Of a stretch of 64,000 bases of DNA, positions 40,814 through 50,155 are shown one piece after another. Within the stretch, counting starts at the first letter, position 1. Each line of letters starts with the position of its first letter. The position numbers and the translations under genes were made by a program. Under the pieces are notes generated by a model, which made no database searches, was not told the DNA's origin, and saw only the letters and a list, made by a program, of their open reading frames with translations. Source of the DNA: Paractinoplanes rishiriensis (GTDB taxonomy: Bacteria > Actinomycetota > Actinomycetes > Mycobacteriales > Micromonosporaceae); contig NZ_BOMV01000071.1 of the NCBI RefSeq assembly GCF_016862375.1, forward strand, positions 1 through 64,000. The letters run 5' to 3'.

Positions 40814-42610
40814 TCAAACATCATGGGCGTACGCGGTGGCCTGGATCGCGTATGCGGCGGCGTAGCGGCCGCCCGCGTCCAGGAGCTCCCGATGGGTACC
40901 CTCCTCGACCAGGCGCCCCTGGTCGAGCACCAGGATCCGGTCGGCGCCGGTGACCGTCGAGAACCGGTGCGAGATGATCACCGTGACGGCGCCGGTACGG
41001 GCGGCCAGGTCGCGGGCCCGGGCCAGGTAGCGCTCGAAGATCACGTGCTCGCTCGGCGCGTCCAGCGAGGCGGTCGGCTCGTCGAGCACGAACAGCAGCG
41101 GCTCCCGGCGCATCGACGCGCGGGCCAGCGCCGTCTTCTGCCACTGGCCCTCGGACAGCTCCACCCCGTCGAACCGGCGCCCGAGCTGGGTGCCGAACCC
41201 GTCCGGAAGGCCCGCCACCAGCCCGTCCGCGTCGGCAGCGCGTACCGCCTCCTGCAATTGATCTTGATCTTCCCGGTGTGGCAGGTCGCCGATGCCGACG
41301 GCGTCGCCGAACCGGACGTGGAAGCGGCCGAAGTCCTGGAACGCGGCGCTGCACCGCGCGCGCCACGCCCCGGTGTCCAGCCCGGCGAGATCCTGGCCGT
41401 CGACGAGAATCCGCCCGTGGTCCGGGGCGTAGAACTTGGCCAGCAGCTTGACCAGGGTGGTCTTGCCCGACCCGTACTCACCCACCACCGCGACCACCGA
41501 CCCGGCCGGAACCCGGAAGCTGACCCGGTCGAGCGCCGGCCGGCCGGTGCCCGGGTAGGTGAAGCTGACGCCGGAGATCGTGAGACCGTCACGCAGCGTG
41601 GCCGGCGGCTGCCCCGCACCCCGGTCGCGGGCCGCCCGCCGGGCATAGTCGCGCAGCCACAGCAGCGGCTCGCCACCGGCCCGGCCCTCCATCGTCACCT
41701 GCACTCCGAACAGCGTGGCCTGCAGCGCGTCGCGCAGCGTCACCGCCACGGTCATCGCCAGCACCACGTCGCCCAATGTGCCCTGGCCGTTCGCCGCCCG
41801 GTGCACGACCAGCCCCAGGCCGGCCCCGAAACCCGCGGTGAACACGGTCCAGCCGGTCAGCCGCCAGGCCGCGGCCCGCAGCCGGGCCCGGTACCGGCCG
41901 CGGATCGCCTCGTCCCAGGCCGCCCGCTGGCGCCGGGCGATCTCCGCGCCGGCCCCGGCCACCCGGATCTCCTTGCCGCCGTCGGGGCCGGTGGCCAGGT
42001 TGAACAGGTGGCGCTGCAGCCGGAACGCCTCGGCGGTGTCCATGGTGGCCCGGCTCACCGCGCGCTGCCCGTACTGGTCGAACCACAGCGGCACGGCGGC
42101 GAATCCGACCAGCAGCACCAGCCACGGGTCGACCTGGCTGCCGAGCAGGAACAGCAGCAGGCCCAGCTGAACGGCGCCGGCCACGGCGTGAACCGCCTGC
42201 CAGGGCGCGTGGCCGATCCGCCAGCCGGCGCCCTGCAGCGCGGTCACCCGGTCCAGCAGGTCGGTGCGTTCCAGGTGGTCGAGCCGGTCCAGGCCGGCCA
42301 GCGTCCGCTCGATCCGGCCGCGCAGGTGCACCGCGCCGAGCTGGTCGGCCAGCACCTTCTCGTACACCTCCCCGGCATCGCGCAGGTATCGGTCCAGGGC
42401 GAAGATCCCGGCGGCGGCGAGGGCACCGACGGCCGCGGCGCGCTCGTCCGCGGTGACGATGCCGTCCACCGCGTGCCGCAGTGCCAGAGCCAGAGCCGGC
42501 GTGGTCGCGGTGGCCAGCACGACCGCGGCCAGCCCCGCGGCGGTCGGGAACGGGTAGCGCCGCCACGACTCGCGGAGGAGTTCGGCCAGCAGTCCGAGGT
42601 AACGGGTCAT
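40814..42610 (-). CDS. ABC exporter half-transporter (A)
   Basis: A 598-residue fused membrane/ATPase ABC protein. Six membrane helices span about residues 20-300. The ATPase has Walker A GEYGSGKTT, Q-loop AAFQDF, signature LSEGQ (instead of LSGGQ), Walker B LLFVLDEPTASLD and H-loop SHRFSTV. The altered signature hints that one of the two ATP sites in the heterodimer is degenerate. ATGA overlap with the upstream half-transporter and TTGA overlap with the kinase show tight coupling. Relatives export peptides or lipids; the cargo is unknown. Confidence 0.9.
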   Translation of the reverse strand: MTRYLGLLAELLRESWRRYPFPTAAGLAAVVLATATTPALALALRHAVDGIVTADERAAAVGALAAAGIFALDRYLRDAGEVYEKVLADQLGAVHLRGRIERTLAGLDRLDHLERTDLLDRVTALQGAGWRIGHAPWQAVHAVAGAVQLGLLLFLLGSQVDPWLVLLVGFAAVPLWFDQYGQRAVSRATMDTAEAFRLQRHLFNLATGPDGGKEIRVAGAGAEIARRQRAAWDEAIRGRYRARLRAAAWRLTGWTVFTAGFGAGLGLVVHRAANGQGTLGDVVLAMTVAVTLRDALQATLFGVQVTMEGRAGGEPLLWLRDYARRAARDRGAGQPPATLRDGLTISGVSFTYPGTGRPALDRVSFRVPAGSVVAVVGEYGSGKTTLVKLLAKFYAPDHGRILVDGQDLAGLDTGAWRARCSAAFQDFGRFHVRFGDAVGIGDLPHREDQDQLQEAVRAADADGLVAGLPDGFGTQLGRRFDGVELSEGQWQKTALARASMRREPLLFVLDEPTASLDAPSEHVIFERYLARARDLAARTGAVTVIISHRFSTVTGADRILVLDQGRLVEEGTHRELLDAGGRYAAAYAIQATAYAHDV

Positions 42611-44376
42611 GCGGACTCCTGGAAGCGTTGGGCCTGGGTGGTGAACATCTCGGCGTACCGGCCGCGGCGGGCCATCAGCTCGTCGTGGCTGCCCGACTCG
42701 GCGATCCGGCCGTCGCCGAGCAGCACGATCCGGTCGGCCTGGCGCACCGTGGAGAGCCGGTGCGAGATGAGCACCACGGTGGCGTCGCCGCGGTGCGCGG
42801 CCAGCCGTTCGAACACCGCGAACTCGGTGCGCACGTCCAGGTGCGCGGTGGGTTCGTCGAGCACCAGCACCCGGGCGCCGGTGCGCACCGCGTACAGGGC
42901 CCGGGCCAGCACCACCTGCTGCCACTGGCCGCCGGAGAGATCCACCCCGCCGGTGCGGGCCCGGGCCAGCGGCGTCTGCCAGCCGTCCGGCAGCCGGGCC
43001 AGCACGTCGGTCAGGCCGGCGTCGCGGGCCGCGGCCGCCAGCGCCGCGTCGTCCCGGGGCACCGCGGCGTTGCCGAGCGCCACGTTGTCGGCGGCGCTCA
43101 GGTGGTAGCGCACGAAGTCCTGGAAGACGATCGAGATCCGCTGCCGCCAGGCCTCGGCGCCGATCGCGGCCAGGTCGGTGCCGTCCGCGGTGATCCGGCC
43201 GGCGGTCGGCTCGTACAGCCGGGCCAGCAGCTTGATCAGGGTGGACTTGCCGGCGCCGTTGAGCCCCACGATGCCGAGCAGCTCCCCCGGCCGGATCTCC
43301 AGGTCGAGCCGGTCGAGCACGGTCCGGCCGGTGCCCGGATAGCCGAAACTCACGTCGTCGAACCGGATCCGCGGCACGCCCGCCGGCGGTTCCGCCACCG
43401 CCGGGTCCGTCGTGGCGGCCGAGGTGAGCTCGGCACGCAGTTGGTCGTACGCGCGCACGCAGGTCAGCGCGTTGATGGTCTGGTGCGCCTGGTGGGCGTC
43501 CGCCGGGTAGATGCTCATCGCGGCGGCGAACACGGCCGCCGCGGTGGCAACCGGCACCCCGCCGCCGGCGACTGCCAGATAGGCGATCGCCAGCGGGACG
43601 AACAGCAGCGGGATCTCGCACAGCTGACGGACGAGGATCCGGCGGCCCACCGGCCACATCGGATCGAAGGCCGACCGCAGGTAGCCCTGCGACTGCTCGA
43701 CCGCCCACCCGGCGGCGCCGAAGATCCGCAGGTCCTTGCCCTCACCGGGCGAGACCAGTGCCTCCGACCACACGTCGGCGCGCTGGCTGGGCACCAGCAC
43801 GCCGGTCCACACCCGCCGCCAGTTCCGGCCCTCCAGCTGGGCCAGTCCCTGCAGGCCGGCGGCGGCCACGGCGAGCAGCGGGGCCAGCCACCACCGGAAG
43901 GCGGCCAGGACCACCGCGGCGCCGGCGATCCCGGTCAGCCGGCCCAGGATGTCGACCTGGGCCAGCGTTCCCGGGCCCGGGGTGCCGTCCATGAAGCTCT
44001 CCGGGTCGGCGCGGGCCTGCCGGATCAGCGCCTGCACGCCGGCGCCTTCCAGGCCGCCGATCGTGGTGCTGGTGGCGGCGAGCCGGGCCACCTCGGCCCG
44101 GTGCGCGCCGTCGATGCGCATCCGCGCGAGATAGGCCAGCGGCTCCCGGACGGTGGTCAGCACGTGGCCGAGCAGCACGACCGTCAGGTAGGCCAGCAAC
44201 AACGTCATCGCGGGACCGGCGACGCCGCCGACCAGCGCCCCGAAAGTGACCGCGGTGGCCGCCGGCACCAGGCCGGCGACGAGGGTGGACAGGATGAGGC
44301 CGGCCAGCAGGCCGGTACCGACGCACCGCAGGCGTTTGAGCAGCGCGATGCGTTCGGCGAGTGCACGCCGTGACAA
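42607..44376 (-). CDS. ABC exporter half-transporter (B)
   Basis: A 589-residue fused ABC protein: six helices, then Walker A GLNGAGKST, Q-loop IVFQDFV, signature LSGGQ, Walker B VLVLDEPTAHLD and H-loop SHRLSTV, all intact. It pairs with the coupled half-transporter. The TTG at 44376 is chosen because GGAGG lies 6 bases before it and the product then starts with SRRALAERIALLKRL just before helix 1; the longer frame to 44517 has no ribosome site. Upstream the 12-mer TGGCCGCATGGG occurs twice, 15 bases apart (44391, 44406), meaning unknown. Confidence 0.9.
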   Translation of the reverse strand: MSRRALAERIALLKRLRCVGTGLLAGLILSTLVAGLVPAATAVTFGALVGGVAGPAMTLLLAYLTVVLLGHVLTTVREPLAYLARMRIDGAHRAEVARLAATSTTIGGLEGAGVQALIRQARADPESFMDGTPGPGTLAQVDILGRLTGIAGAAVVLAAFRWWLAPLLAVAAAGLQGLAQLEGRNWRRVWTGVLVPSQRADVWSEALVSPGEGKDLRIFGAAGWAVEQSQGYLRSAFDPMWPVGRRILVRQLCEIPLLFVPLAIAYLAVAGGGVPVATAAAVFAAAMSIYPADAHQAHQTINALTCVRAYDQLRAELTSAATTDPAVAEPPAGVPRIRFDDVSFGYPGTGRTVLDRLDLEIRPGELLGIVGLNGAGKSTLIKLLARLYEPTAGRITADGTDLAAIGAEAWRQRISIVFQDFVRYHLSAADNVALGNAAVPRDDAALAAAARDAGLTDVLARLPDGWQTPLARARTGGVDLSGGQWQQVVLARALYAVRTGARVLVLDEPTAHLDVRTEFAVFERLAAHRGDATVVLISHRLSTVRQADRIVLLGDGRIAESGSHDELMARRGRYAEMFTTQAQRFQESA

Positions 44377-44522
44377 AAGAATCCTCCGTTTGGCCGCATG
44401 GGCCCTGGCCGCATGGGAACAGCGGCGTGCACGCGAGGTGGGCACGCCGGACATGTCGGTGCGGAGGTCAGCGCATGGCGAGCAGTCTCGATCGACCGGC
44501 GCCGATGGGCAACCCAATTACC

Positions 44523-45722
44523 TCAGGTGCTGGCTACCAGCGCCTCGACCCGATCGGGCGCGAAGATGCGGTCGGCCAGCAGCAGGGCGAGCCCGACCAG
44601 GCCGGAACGGTTGTCCAGCCGGGTGGCGACGATCTGCAGGTTACGGGTGGCCAGCGGCAGCGATCGGCGGTAGACCATCTCGCGGATGCCGGCGAACAGC
44701 TGCTCCTCGATCCGGGCCAGCTGGCCGCCGATCACCACGACGCGCGGGTTGACCAGGCTCACCGAGTCGGCGATGGCGTGCCCGATGATGCGGCCGGCAC
44801 GCCGGGCCAGCCGGACCGCGGCGGTGTCGCCGGTGCGGATCAGCGCCACCGCGTCGTCGACCGTGGTCACCTCCTTACCGGCCGCGCGCAGGTCACGCAC
44901 CAGCGCCCAGCCACCCGCGTAGGCCTCGACGCAGCCGGTGTTGCCGCAGCGGCAGATCGGCTCGTCCGCGGCGTCGTCGACGGTGACCTGGATGTGCCCG
45001 ATGTCGCCGGCCGCGCCGTCGGCCCCCCGGTAGATCTCGCCGCCCAGGACCATCCCGGCGCCGATGCCGGTGCCGGCCTTGACCATCAGCATCTGCCGGA
45101 CGTCGGGATAGACGATGCGCTGCTCGCCGAAGGCCATCGCGTTGACGTCCTTGTCGACCAGGACCGCGCACGAGTACTTGTCGGCGAACCAGCCCGGGAT
45201 GTCGTACCTGTCCCAGCCGCTCATGATCGGCGGACTGACCACCTGCCGGCTGTCGAAGTCGACCGGGCCGGGCACCCCGATGCCGATGCCGAAAACCTCC
45301 TGCGGCGTACGCCCGGCGGCCGTCAGCAACTCGCCGAACATCACGTGCGCGGCGGTCAGGACCGGATCGGGCCCGGCCGCGACGTCGATGGCCCGTTCCC
45401 GTTCGTCCTTCACGTTGCCGAGCAGGTCGCACAGCGCGGTGCGCATGCCGGTGGCGCCGATGTCGGCCACCAGCAGCACGCCGCGCTGGTAGTGGAACGT
45501 GAACCGGCTGGCCGGACGGCCGCCGGTGGGCGTGCCCTCGCCGCTGGGCACCACCAGCTCGGCGCCGACCAGCAGCTCGATCCGCTGGTTGACCGTCGAC
45601 CGGGACAGGCCGGTGAGGTGGATGACGTCGGCCCTGGTCAGGCTCGGCCGGCTCCGGAACAGCTGGAGCACCTCACCGATCCCGGCCACGGTGGCGCCGA
45701 GGGAAGACGGGCTCGTAGACAC
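44523..45722 (-). CDS. ROK-family transcriptional regulator
   Basis: A 399-residue NagC/XylR-type protein. The winged helix (LTRADVIHLTGLSRSTVNQRIELL, about residues 28-51) is followed by a ROK sugar-kinase-like domain: ADIGATGMRTALCDL, GIGIGVPGPVD, and the zinc-binding ROK signature CRCGNTGCVEAYAGG. Such proteins repress sugar operons and release DNA on binding a sugar or sugar phosphate. It is divergent from the sugar ABC cassette, with an operator-like palindrome at that promoter. GTG start. Confidence 0.93.
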   Translation of the reverse strand: MSTSPSSLGATVAGIGEVLQLFRSRPSLTRADVIHLTGLSRSTVNQRIELLVGAELVVPSGEGTPTGGRPASRFTFHYQRGVLLVADIGATGMRTALCDLLGNVKDERERAIDVAAGPDPVLTAAHVMFGELLTAAGRTPQEVFGIGIGVPGPVDFDSRQVVSPPIMSGWDRYDIPGWFADKYSCAVLVDKDVNAMAFGEQRIVYPDVRQMLMVKAGTGIGAGMVLGGEIYRGADGAAGDIGHIQVTVDDAADEPICRCGNTGCVEAYAGGWALVRDLRAAGKEVTTVDDAVALIRTGDTAAVRLARRAGRIIGHAIADSVSLVNPRVVVIGGQLARIEEQLFAGIREMVYRRSLPLATRNLQIVATRLDNRSGLVGLALLLADRIFAPDRVEALVAST

Positions 45723-45773
45723 CGCAGCATCGTATTACGGTTGCCGCCTGTACGGAAGTGGCGAACCTTTTGC

Positions 45774-45818
45774 TTGACATCCGTCATAACTCGGTCTCTA
45801 ATTTGTCGAAACATCGAC
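45774..45818 (+). promoter_or_regulatory. Promoter and operator of sugar ABC operon
   Basis: TTGACA (45774-45779), 17 bases, TCTAAT (45797-45802): a near-consensus promoter. The palindrome GTCGA-AACA-TCGAC (45805-45818) lies at the expected start point and is a likely ROK-regulator site. Confidence 0.7.
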
Positions 45819-45854
45819 GTCACATGCATGACTCCCTCCGGAAGGTGCCTCCCC

Positions 45855-46898
45855 ATGCCACGAATTCCGATCCACCGCGGCGTCGCGGCCACCGTTTCCG
45901 CCGCCGCGCTGCTGCTCACCGCCGCCTGCGGCTCCTCCGACGACGCGGGCGGCGGCTCCGGCGACCCGGCCGGCGGCAGCGCAAAGGTCGCCGCGGTCAT
46001 CAAGGGCCTGGACAACCCGTTCTTCCAGTCCATGGAGCAGGGCATCAAGGAGCAGGCACAGTCCTCGGGCAGCGCGGTCACCGTGCAGGCGGCCAACTCG
46101 ATCACCGACACCACGGGCCAGGCCGACAAGCTCACCGGCCTCGCCGGCCAGGACTTCTCCTGCTACATCGTCAACCCGATCTCCGGCACCAACCTGATCC
46201 AGGGCATCGCGCAGCTGGCGGCCAGGGACAAGACGATCGTCAACATCGACAGCCCGGTCGAGGCCGCCGCGGCCAAGGCCGCCAACGCCGCCCCCGCCAC
46301 CTACATCGGCACCAACAACACCTCCGCGGGCCAGAAGGCCGGCGAGCAGATGCTCAAGCTGCTGCCGGACGGCGGCAAGGTGGCCGCGATCGGCGGCATC
46401 GCCGGCGACGTGACCAGCGGTCAGCGGGTCGACGGGTTCGCGCAGGCGACCACCGGCAAGCTCGAACTGGTGCAGACCGTGGCCGCCAACTGGGAGCGGC
46501 AGGAGGCACTGACCCAGGCCACCAACATCCTGCGGGCCCAGCCCGACCTCAAGGGCTTCTTCGTCGCCAACGACGACATGGGCCTGGGTGTCGCCCGCGC
46601 GGTCGTCACCGCCGGCAAGGCCGGCCAGGTCAAGATCATCAGTGTCGACGGCATCAAGGACGCGCTCACCGCGGTCAAGAACGGTGAGGTGGACGCCGTG
46701 GTGGCGCAGTACCCGTACGCCATCGGCCTGATGGGCATGGAGGCGTGCCAGGCCGCCGCCAAGGGCGCGACCCTGCCGGCCAACGTCGAGGCACCGGTCG
46801 AGGTGGTCACCAAGGAGAACGCCGACCAGGCGCTCGCCGCCACGCCGAAGCCGTTCGGCACCTACGACGACCCCTTCAAGACGCTCCTGGGAAGCTGA
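45855..46898 (+). CDS. Sugar ABC transporter substrate-binding lipoprotein
   Basis: A 347-residue type I periplasmic-binding protein (Peripla_BP_4, ribose/fructose type). Signal peptide with lipobox LLTAAC, so it is membrane-tethered outside the cell. Conserved elements include GLDNPFFQSMEQGIKEQA, SNVDS-like IVNIDSPVEAAAA, and FVANDDMGLGVARAV. GGAAGG is 9 bases before the ATG. First gene of a cassette with permease, ATPase, epimerase and kinase; by arrangement (regulator, B, C, A, kinase) the sugar may be fructose or a related ketose. Confidence 0.94.
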   Translation: MPRIPIHRGVAATVSAAALLLTAACGSSDDAGGGSGDPAGGSAKVAAVIKGLDNPFFQSMEQGIKEQAQSSGSAVTVQAANSITDTTGQADKLTGLAGQDFSCYIVNPISGTNLIQGIAQLAARDKTIVNIDSPVEAAAAKAANAAPATYIGTNNTSAGQKAGEQMLKLLPDGGKVAAIGGIAGDVTSGQRVDGFAQATTGKLELVQTVAANWERQEALTQATNILRAQPDLKGFFVANDDMGLGVARAVVTAGKAGQVKIISVDGIKDALTAVKNGEVDAVVAQYPYAIGLMGMEACQAAAKGATLPANVEAPVEVVTKENADQALAATPKPFGTYDDPFKTLLGS

Positions 46899-46900
46899 TC

Positions 46901-47872
46901 ATGGCAACCGCCACCATCCCCGCCCGCAGCACCGCCTGGACGAGCCGGCTCAAGGACGTGAGTTTCTGGGCCGAGTGGGCCGCCGCCGTCGGCCTGGTCC
47001 TGCTCGTCGTCGTCTTCCAGATCCTCAACCCGACGTTCCTCAGCTCGGGCAACATCTCCTCGATGCTGGTCGCCGCCGCGATCCTGGTGATCCTGGCGGT
47101 CGGGCAGACCTTCGTGGTCGCCACCGGCGGCATCGACCTGTCGGTCGCGTCGATGATGACGCTCGGCGCGGTGACCTTCGGGCAGGCCTACACGAACGGC
47201 TGGGGCCTGGCCTGGTCGTGCGTGGCGGCAGTCGCCGCCGGCACCGCGGCCGGCCTGATCAACGGCCTGGTCATCGCCAAGGGCAAGATCACCGACTTCA
47301 TCGTCACCCTGGGCATGCTGTCCGCGGCCTCCGGCGCCGCGCTGATCTTCGCGGACGGCAAGCCGGTCACCATCATCGACACGTTCCTGCTCAAGCTCTC
47401 CACCGGCGGCATCGGCATCTTCGGCTGGACCGTCATCATCGCCGCGGTCGTCGCGGTCATCGCGCACGGCTTCCTCTTCCACACCCGGTTCGGCACGCAC
47501 GTGCTGGCCACCGGCGGCTCGGCCGAGGCGGCGAACGCCACCGGCATCAGCACGGCCCGCATCAAGATCGCGGTGTACGCCGTGTCCGGCCTGCTGGCCG
47601 GCATGGCCGCGATCCTGCTGGTCGCCCGGGTCGGCGCCGCCGAACCGGCCTCGAACACGTCGTTCCTGCTCAACTCGGTGGCCGCCGTGGTGCTCGGCGG
47701 GGTCAGCCTGCTCGGCGGGCGCGCCACCATCGCCGGGCCGGTCATCGGTGCGCTGCTGCTCACCGCGCTGACCAACGGGCTCACCCTGCTCGGCGTCTCG
47801 CAGTTCTACCAGCCGCTGGCGGTCGGCTTCGTGGTCGTCCTCGCCGCCCTACTCACGAGGTTCCAAAGATGA
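46901..47872 (+). CDS. Sugar ABC transporter permease
   Basis: A 323-residue RbsC/FrcC-type permease with about ten hydrophobic segments and the signature FVVATGGIDLSVASMMTLGA and AVVLGGVSLLGGRATIAGPV (the ATPase-contact EAA-like region). It is encoded 2 bases after the binding-protein stop and overlaps the ATPase gene by ATGA. A single permease gene suggests a homodimeric channel. Confidence 0.94.
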   Translation: MATATIPARSTAWTSRLKDVSFWAEWAAAVGLVLLVVVFQILNPTFLSSGNISSMLVAAAILVILAVGQTFVVATGGIDLSVASMMTLGAVTFGQAYTNGWGLAWSCVAAVAAGTAAGLINGLVIAKGKITDFIVTLGMLSAASGAALIFADGKPVTIIDTFLLKLSTGGIGIFGWTVIIAAVVAVIAHGFLFHTRFGTHVLATGGSAEAANATGISTARIKIAVYAVSGLLAGMAAILLVARVGAAEPASNTSFLLNSVAAVVLGGVSLLGGRATIAGPVIGALLLTALTNGLTLLGVSQFYQPLAVGFVVVLAALLTRFQR

Positions 47873-48612
47873 GCGCACTGGTGAGTGTCGACGGCGTCTC
47901 GCTCGCCTTCGGCAGTGTCCAAGCCCTGAAAGACGTCTCCCTCACGATCGCCGAGGGCGAGATCACCGCCCTGGTCGGCGACAACGGCGCCGGCAAGTCC
48001 ACGCTGGTCCGCTGCATTGCCGGCGTGCACCGGCCGGACGCCGGCACGATCGCCATGAACGGCGCGGAACTGCACCTCAGGTCGCCCGAGGACGCCCGGG
48101 AAAAGGGCATCGAGACCGTCCACCAGAATCTGGCGCTGGTCGAAGACCTCACGGTGTGGCAAAACCTGTTCCTCAACCGCGAACTCGTGCACAAGCTCGG
48201 GCCGCTGGCCGTGCTCAACCGGCGCGGCATGCAGCGCGAGGCCAAGGAGATGGTCTCCACCCTCGCGGTCAACGTGCCCGCGGTGACCAGCCGGGTGCGC
48301 CGCCTCTCCGGCGGCCAGCGCCAGGCGGTGGCGATCTGCCGGGCGGCCGGCTTCAGCTCGCAACTCGTGATCATGGACGAGCCGACCGCCGCGCTCGGCG
48401 TGCAGGAGACCGCCCGGGTCGAGGAGCTGATCACCAAGCTCCGTGACGACGGCCGCGCGGTGCTGCTCATCAGCCACAACTTCGACCAGGTGATGCGCCT
48501 GTCCGACCAGGTGTGGGTGATGCGTGCCGGCCGCTGCGTCGGCGGCCGCCGCACCGTCGACACCACCGGCGAAGAGATCGTCGCCCTCATCACCGGCGCC
48601 AAGAGCGCCTGA
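47869..48612 (+). CDS. Sugar ABC transporter ATP-binding protein
   Basis: A 247-residue single-ATPase-domain protein (FrcA/RbsA half type). Walker A GDNGAGKST, Q-loop VHQN, signature LSGGQ, Walker B VIMDEPTAALG and H-loop SHNFDQV. Most ribose-type ATPases are tandem duplicates of about 500 residues; the single-domain form is a feature of Frc-type systems. Confidence 0.94.
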   Translation: MSALVSVDGVSLAFGSVQALKDVSLTIAEGEITALVGDNGAGKSTLVRCIAGVHRPDAGTIAMNGAELHLRSPEDAREKGIETVHQNLALVEDLTVWQNLFLNRELVHKLGPLAVLNRRGMQREAKEMVSTLAVNVPAVTSRVRRLSGGQRQAVAICRAAGFSSQLVIMDEPTAALGVQETARVEELITKLRDDGRAVLLISHNFDQVMRLSDQVWVMRAGRCVGGRRTVDTTGEEIVALITGAKSA

Positions 48613-48623
48613 AAGGACCGTTC

Positions 48624-49493
48624 GTGAACCCCCGCAACCCCCTCGGCGTGCACGCACTGGTCTGGGTCGGCGACACCGGCCCGGCCTCGGTCAGCACCGC
48701 CGTCGACAAGACCAGGGCCGCCGGATACGACCTGCTCGAGTTCTCGCTGCACGACTCGCTCAACCTGGACGTCGCCCGCACCCGCCAGGAACTCGAGGCG
48801 GCCGGGCTCCAGGTCGCCTGCTCGCGCGGCCTGGCCATGGACGCCGACATCTCCAGCGACGATCCGGCCGTGGTCGGGCGCGGTGAGCGGCTGCTGCACG
48901 AGTCGCTGGCGATCGCGGCCGGCCTCGGCGCCACCCATCTGACCGGGGCGCTCTACAGCGCGTTCGGCAGCTATGCCCGCCCGCTCAGCACGGCCGGCCG
49001 GGCCAACATCGTCACCGTGCTCCGGCAGCTCGCCAAGGAGGCCAAGGGCACCGGCGTTACGCTCGGCCTGGAGATCTGCAACCGGTACGAGACGAACGTG
49101 GTCAACACCGCCCGCGACGCGCTGCGCCTGGCCGACGACATCGGCGAGGACAACGTGGTGATCCACCTCGACACTTACCACATGAACATCGAGGAGAACG
49201 ACATGGTCCGTCCGGTGCTCGACGCCGGTGACCGCCTCGGGTACGTGCACGTCGGCGAGAATCACCGCGGCTACCTGGGCTCCGGCCACCTCGACTTCAC
49301 GTCGTTCTTCCACGCCCTCGGCACGATCGGCTACTCCGGGCCGATCACGTTCGAGTCGTTCTCGTCCGCGGTGGTCGCCCCGGGCCTCTCCGCCGACCTG
49401 TCGATCTGGCGCAACCTCTGGAACGACGGCGAAGACCTGGCCCGCCACGCCCGCCAGTTCATGACCTCCCACCTGACCGCCGTGCCCGCGTGA
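48624..49493 (+). CDS. Sugar phosphate isomerase/epimerase (TIM barrel)
   Basis: A 289-residue AP-endonuclease-2-type TIM barrel of the D-tagatose/D-psicose 3-epimerase group. Metal ligands are probably Glu in LGLEICNRYE, Asp in VIHLDTYHMN, His in GYVHVGENHRG and Glu in ITFESFSS. It would interconvert C3 epimers of the imported ketose. GTG 48624 with AAAGGACC 7 bases upstream. The gene stands between the transporter ATPase and the kinase. Confidence 0.88.
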   Translation: MNPRNPLGVHALVWVGDTGPASVSTAVDKTRAAGYDLLEFSLHDSLNLDVARTRQELEAAGLQVACSRGLAMDADISSDDPAVVGRGERLLHESLAIAAGLGATHLTGALYSAFGSYARPLSTAGRANIVTVLRQLAKEAKGTGVTLGLEICNRYETNVVNTARDALRLADDIGEDNVVIHLDTYHMNIEENDMVRPVLDAGDRLGYVHVGENHRGYLGSGHLDFTSFFHALGTIGYSGPITFESFSSAVVAPGLSADLSIWRNLWNDGEDLARHARQFMTSHLTAVPA

Positions 49494-50155
49494 TGACCAC
49501 GTTCGCGGATCTCGTTGGCCGGGCCCGCGCGCTCGTCGAGGGCGAGCGCCGGGCCGTGCTCGGGATCGCCGGTGCACCGGCCGCCGGCAAGACCACCCTC
49601 GCCGAGGAACTGGTCCGCGCGCTCGGCGAGGCCGGGGTGCCCGTGGCCCACGTACCCATGGACGGTTTCCACCTGGCCGACGTGGAACTGGAGCGGCTCG
49701 GCCTGCGCGACCGCAAGGGTGCGCCGGCCACGTTCGACGCCCTCGGATACGCGGCCCTGCTGCGCCGGCTGCACGAGGACCGGGACGACATCGTGTACGC
49801 GCCGGGCTTCGAACGCGGCCTCGAGCAGCCGATCGCCGGTGCCATCCCGATCCACCGGTCCGCCCGGCTGGTCGTCACCGAGGGCAACTACCTGCTGGTC
49901 GACGACCCGCGCTGGGGCACCGTACGCCCCCAGCTCGACGAGGTCTGGTACGTCGACCTCGACCAGGAGGAACGGCTGCGGCGACTGATCGACCGGCACG
50001 TCCGCTTCGGCAAACCCGAGGCGGACGCGATCGCCTGGGCCACCGGCACCGACGAGCACAACGCCGAGGTCATCATGGCCACCCGCGACCGCGCCGACCT
50101 GGTCGTCCCGGCCTCGGTGCTCGACCAGGTGGTCACTCAGAGCCCGGCCAGGTAA
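49493..50155 (+). CDS. FrcK-like sugar/nucleoside kinase (PRK09270 type)
   Basis: A 220-residue P-loop kinase of the uridine kinase/phosphoribulokinase superfamily: Walker A GIAGAPAAGKTT, HVPMDGFHLADVEL and VTEGNYLLVDDPRW. In frc operons of rhizobia the equivalent kinase follows the transporter genes. It probably phosphorylates the imported sugar; acceptor uncertain. TGATG overlap with the epimerase stop. Its end overlaps the convergent NACHT-2 gene by 19 bases. Confidence 0.87.
   Translation: MTTFADLVGRARALVEGERRAVLGIAGAPAAGKTTLAEELVRALGEAGVPVAHVPMDGFHLADVELERLGLRDRKGAPATFDALGYAALLRRLHEDRDDIVYAPGFERGLEQPIAGAIPIHRSARLVVTEGNYLLVDDPRWGTVRPQLDEVWYVDLDQEERLRRLIDRHVRFGKPEADAIAWATGTDEHNAEVIMATRDRADLVVPASVLDQVVTQSPAR

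Noticed and set aside
40814..44376. SapB-type lanthipeptide locus (ram-like ABC pair plus kinase)
   Set aside because: The kinase has no lyase or cyclase domain and a CBM-like ectodomain; no precursor peptide with leader/core is visible nearby.
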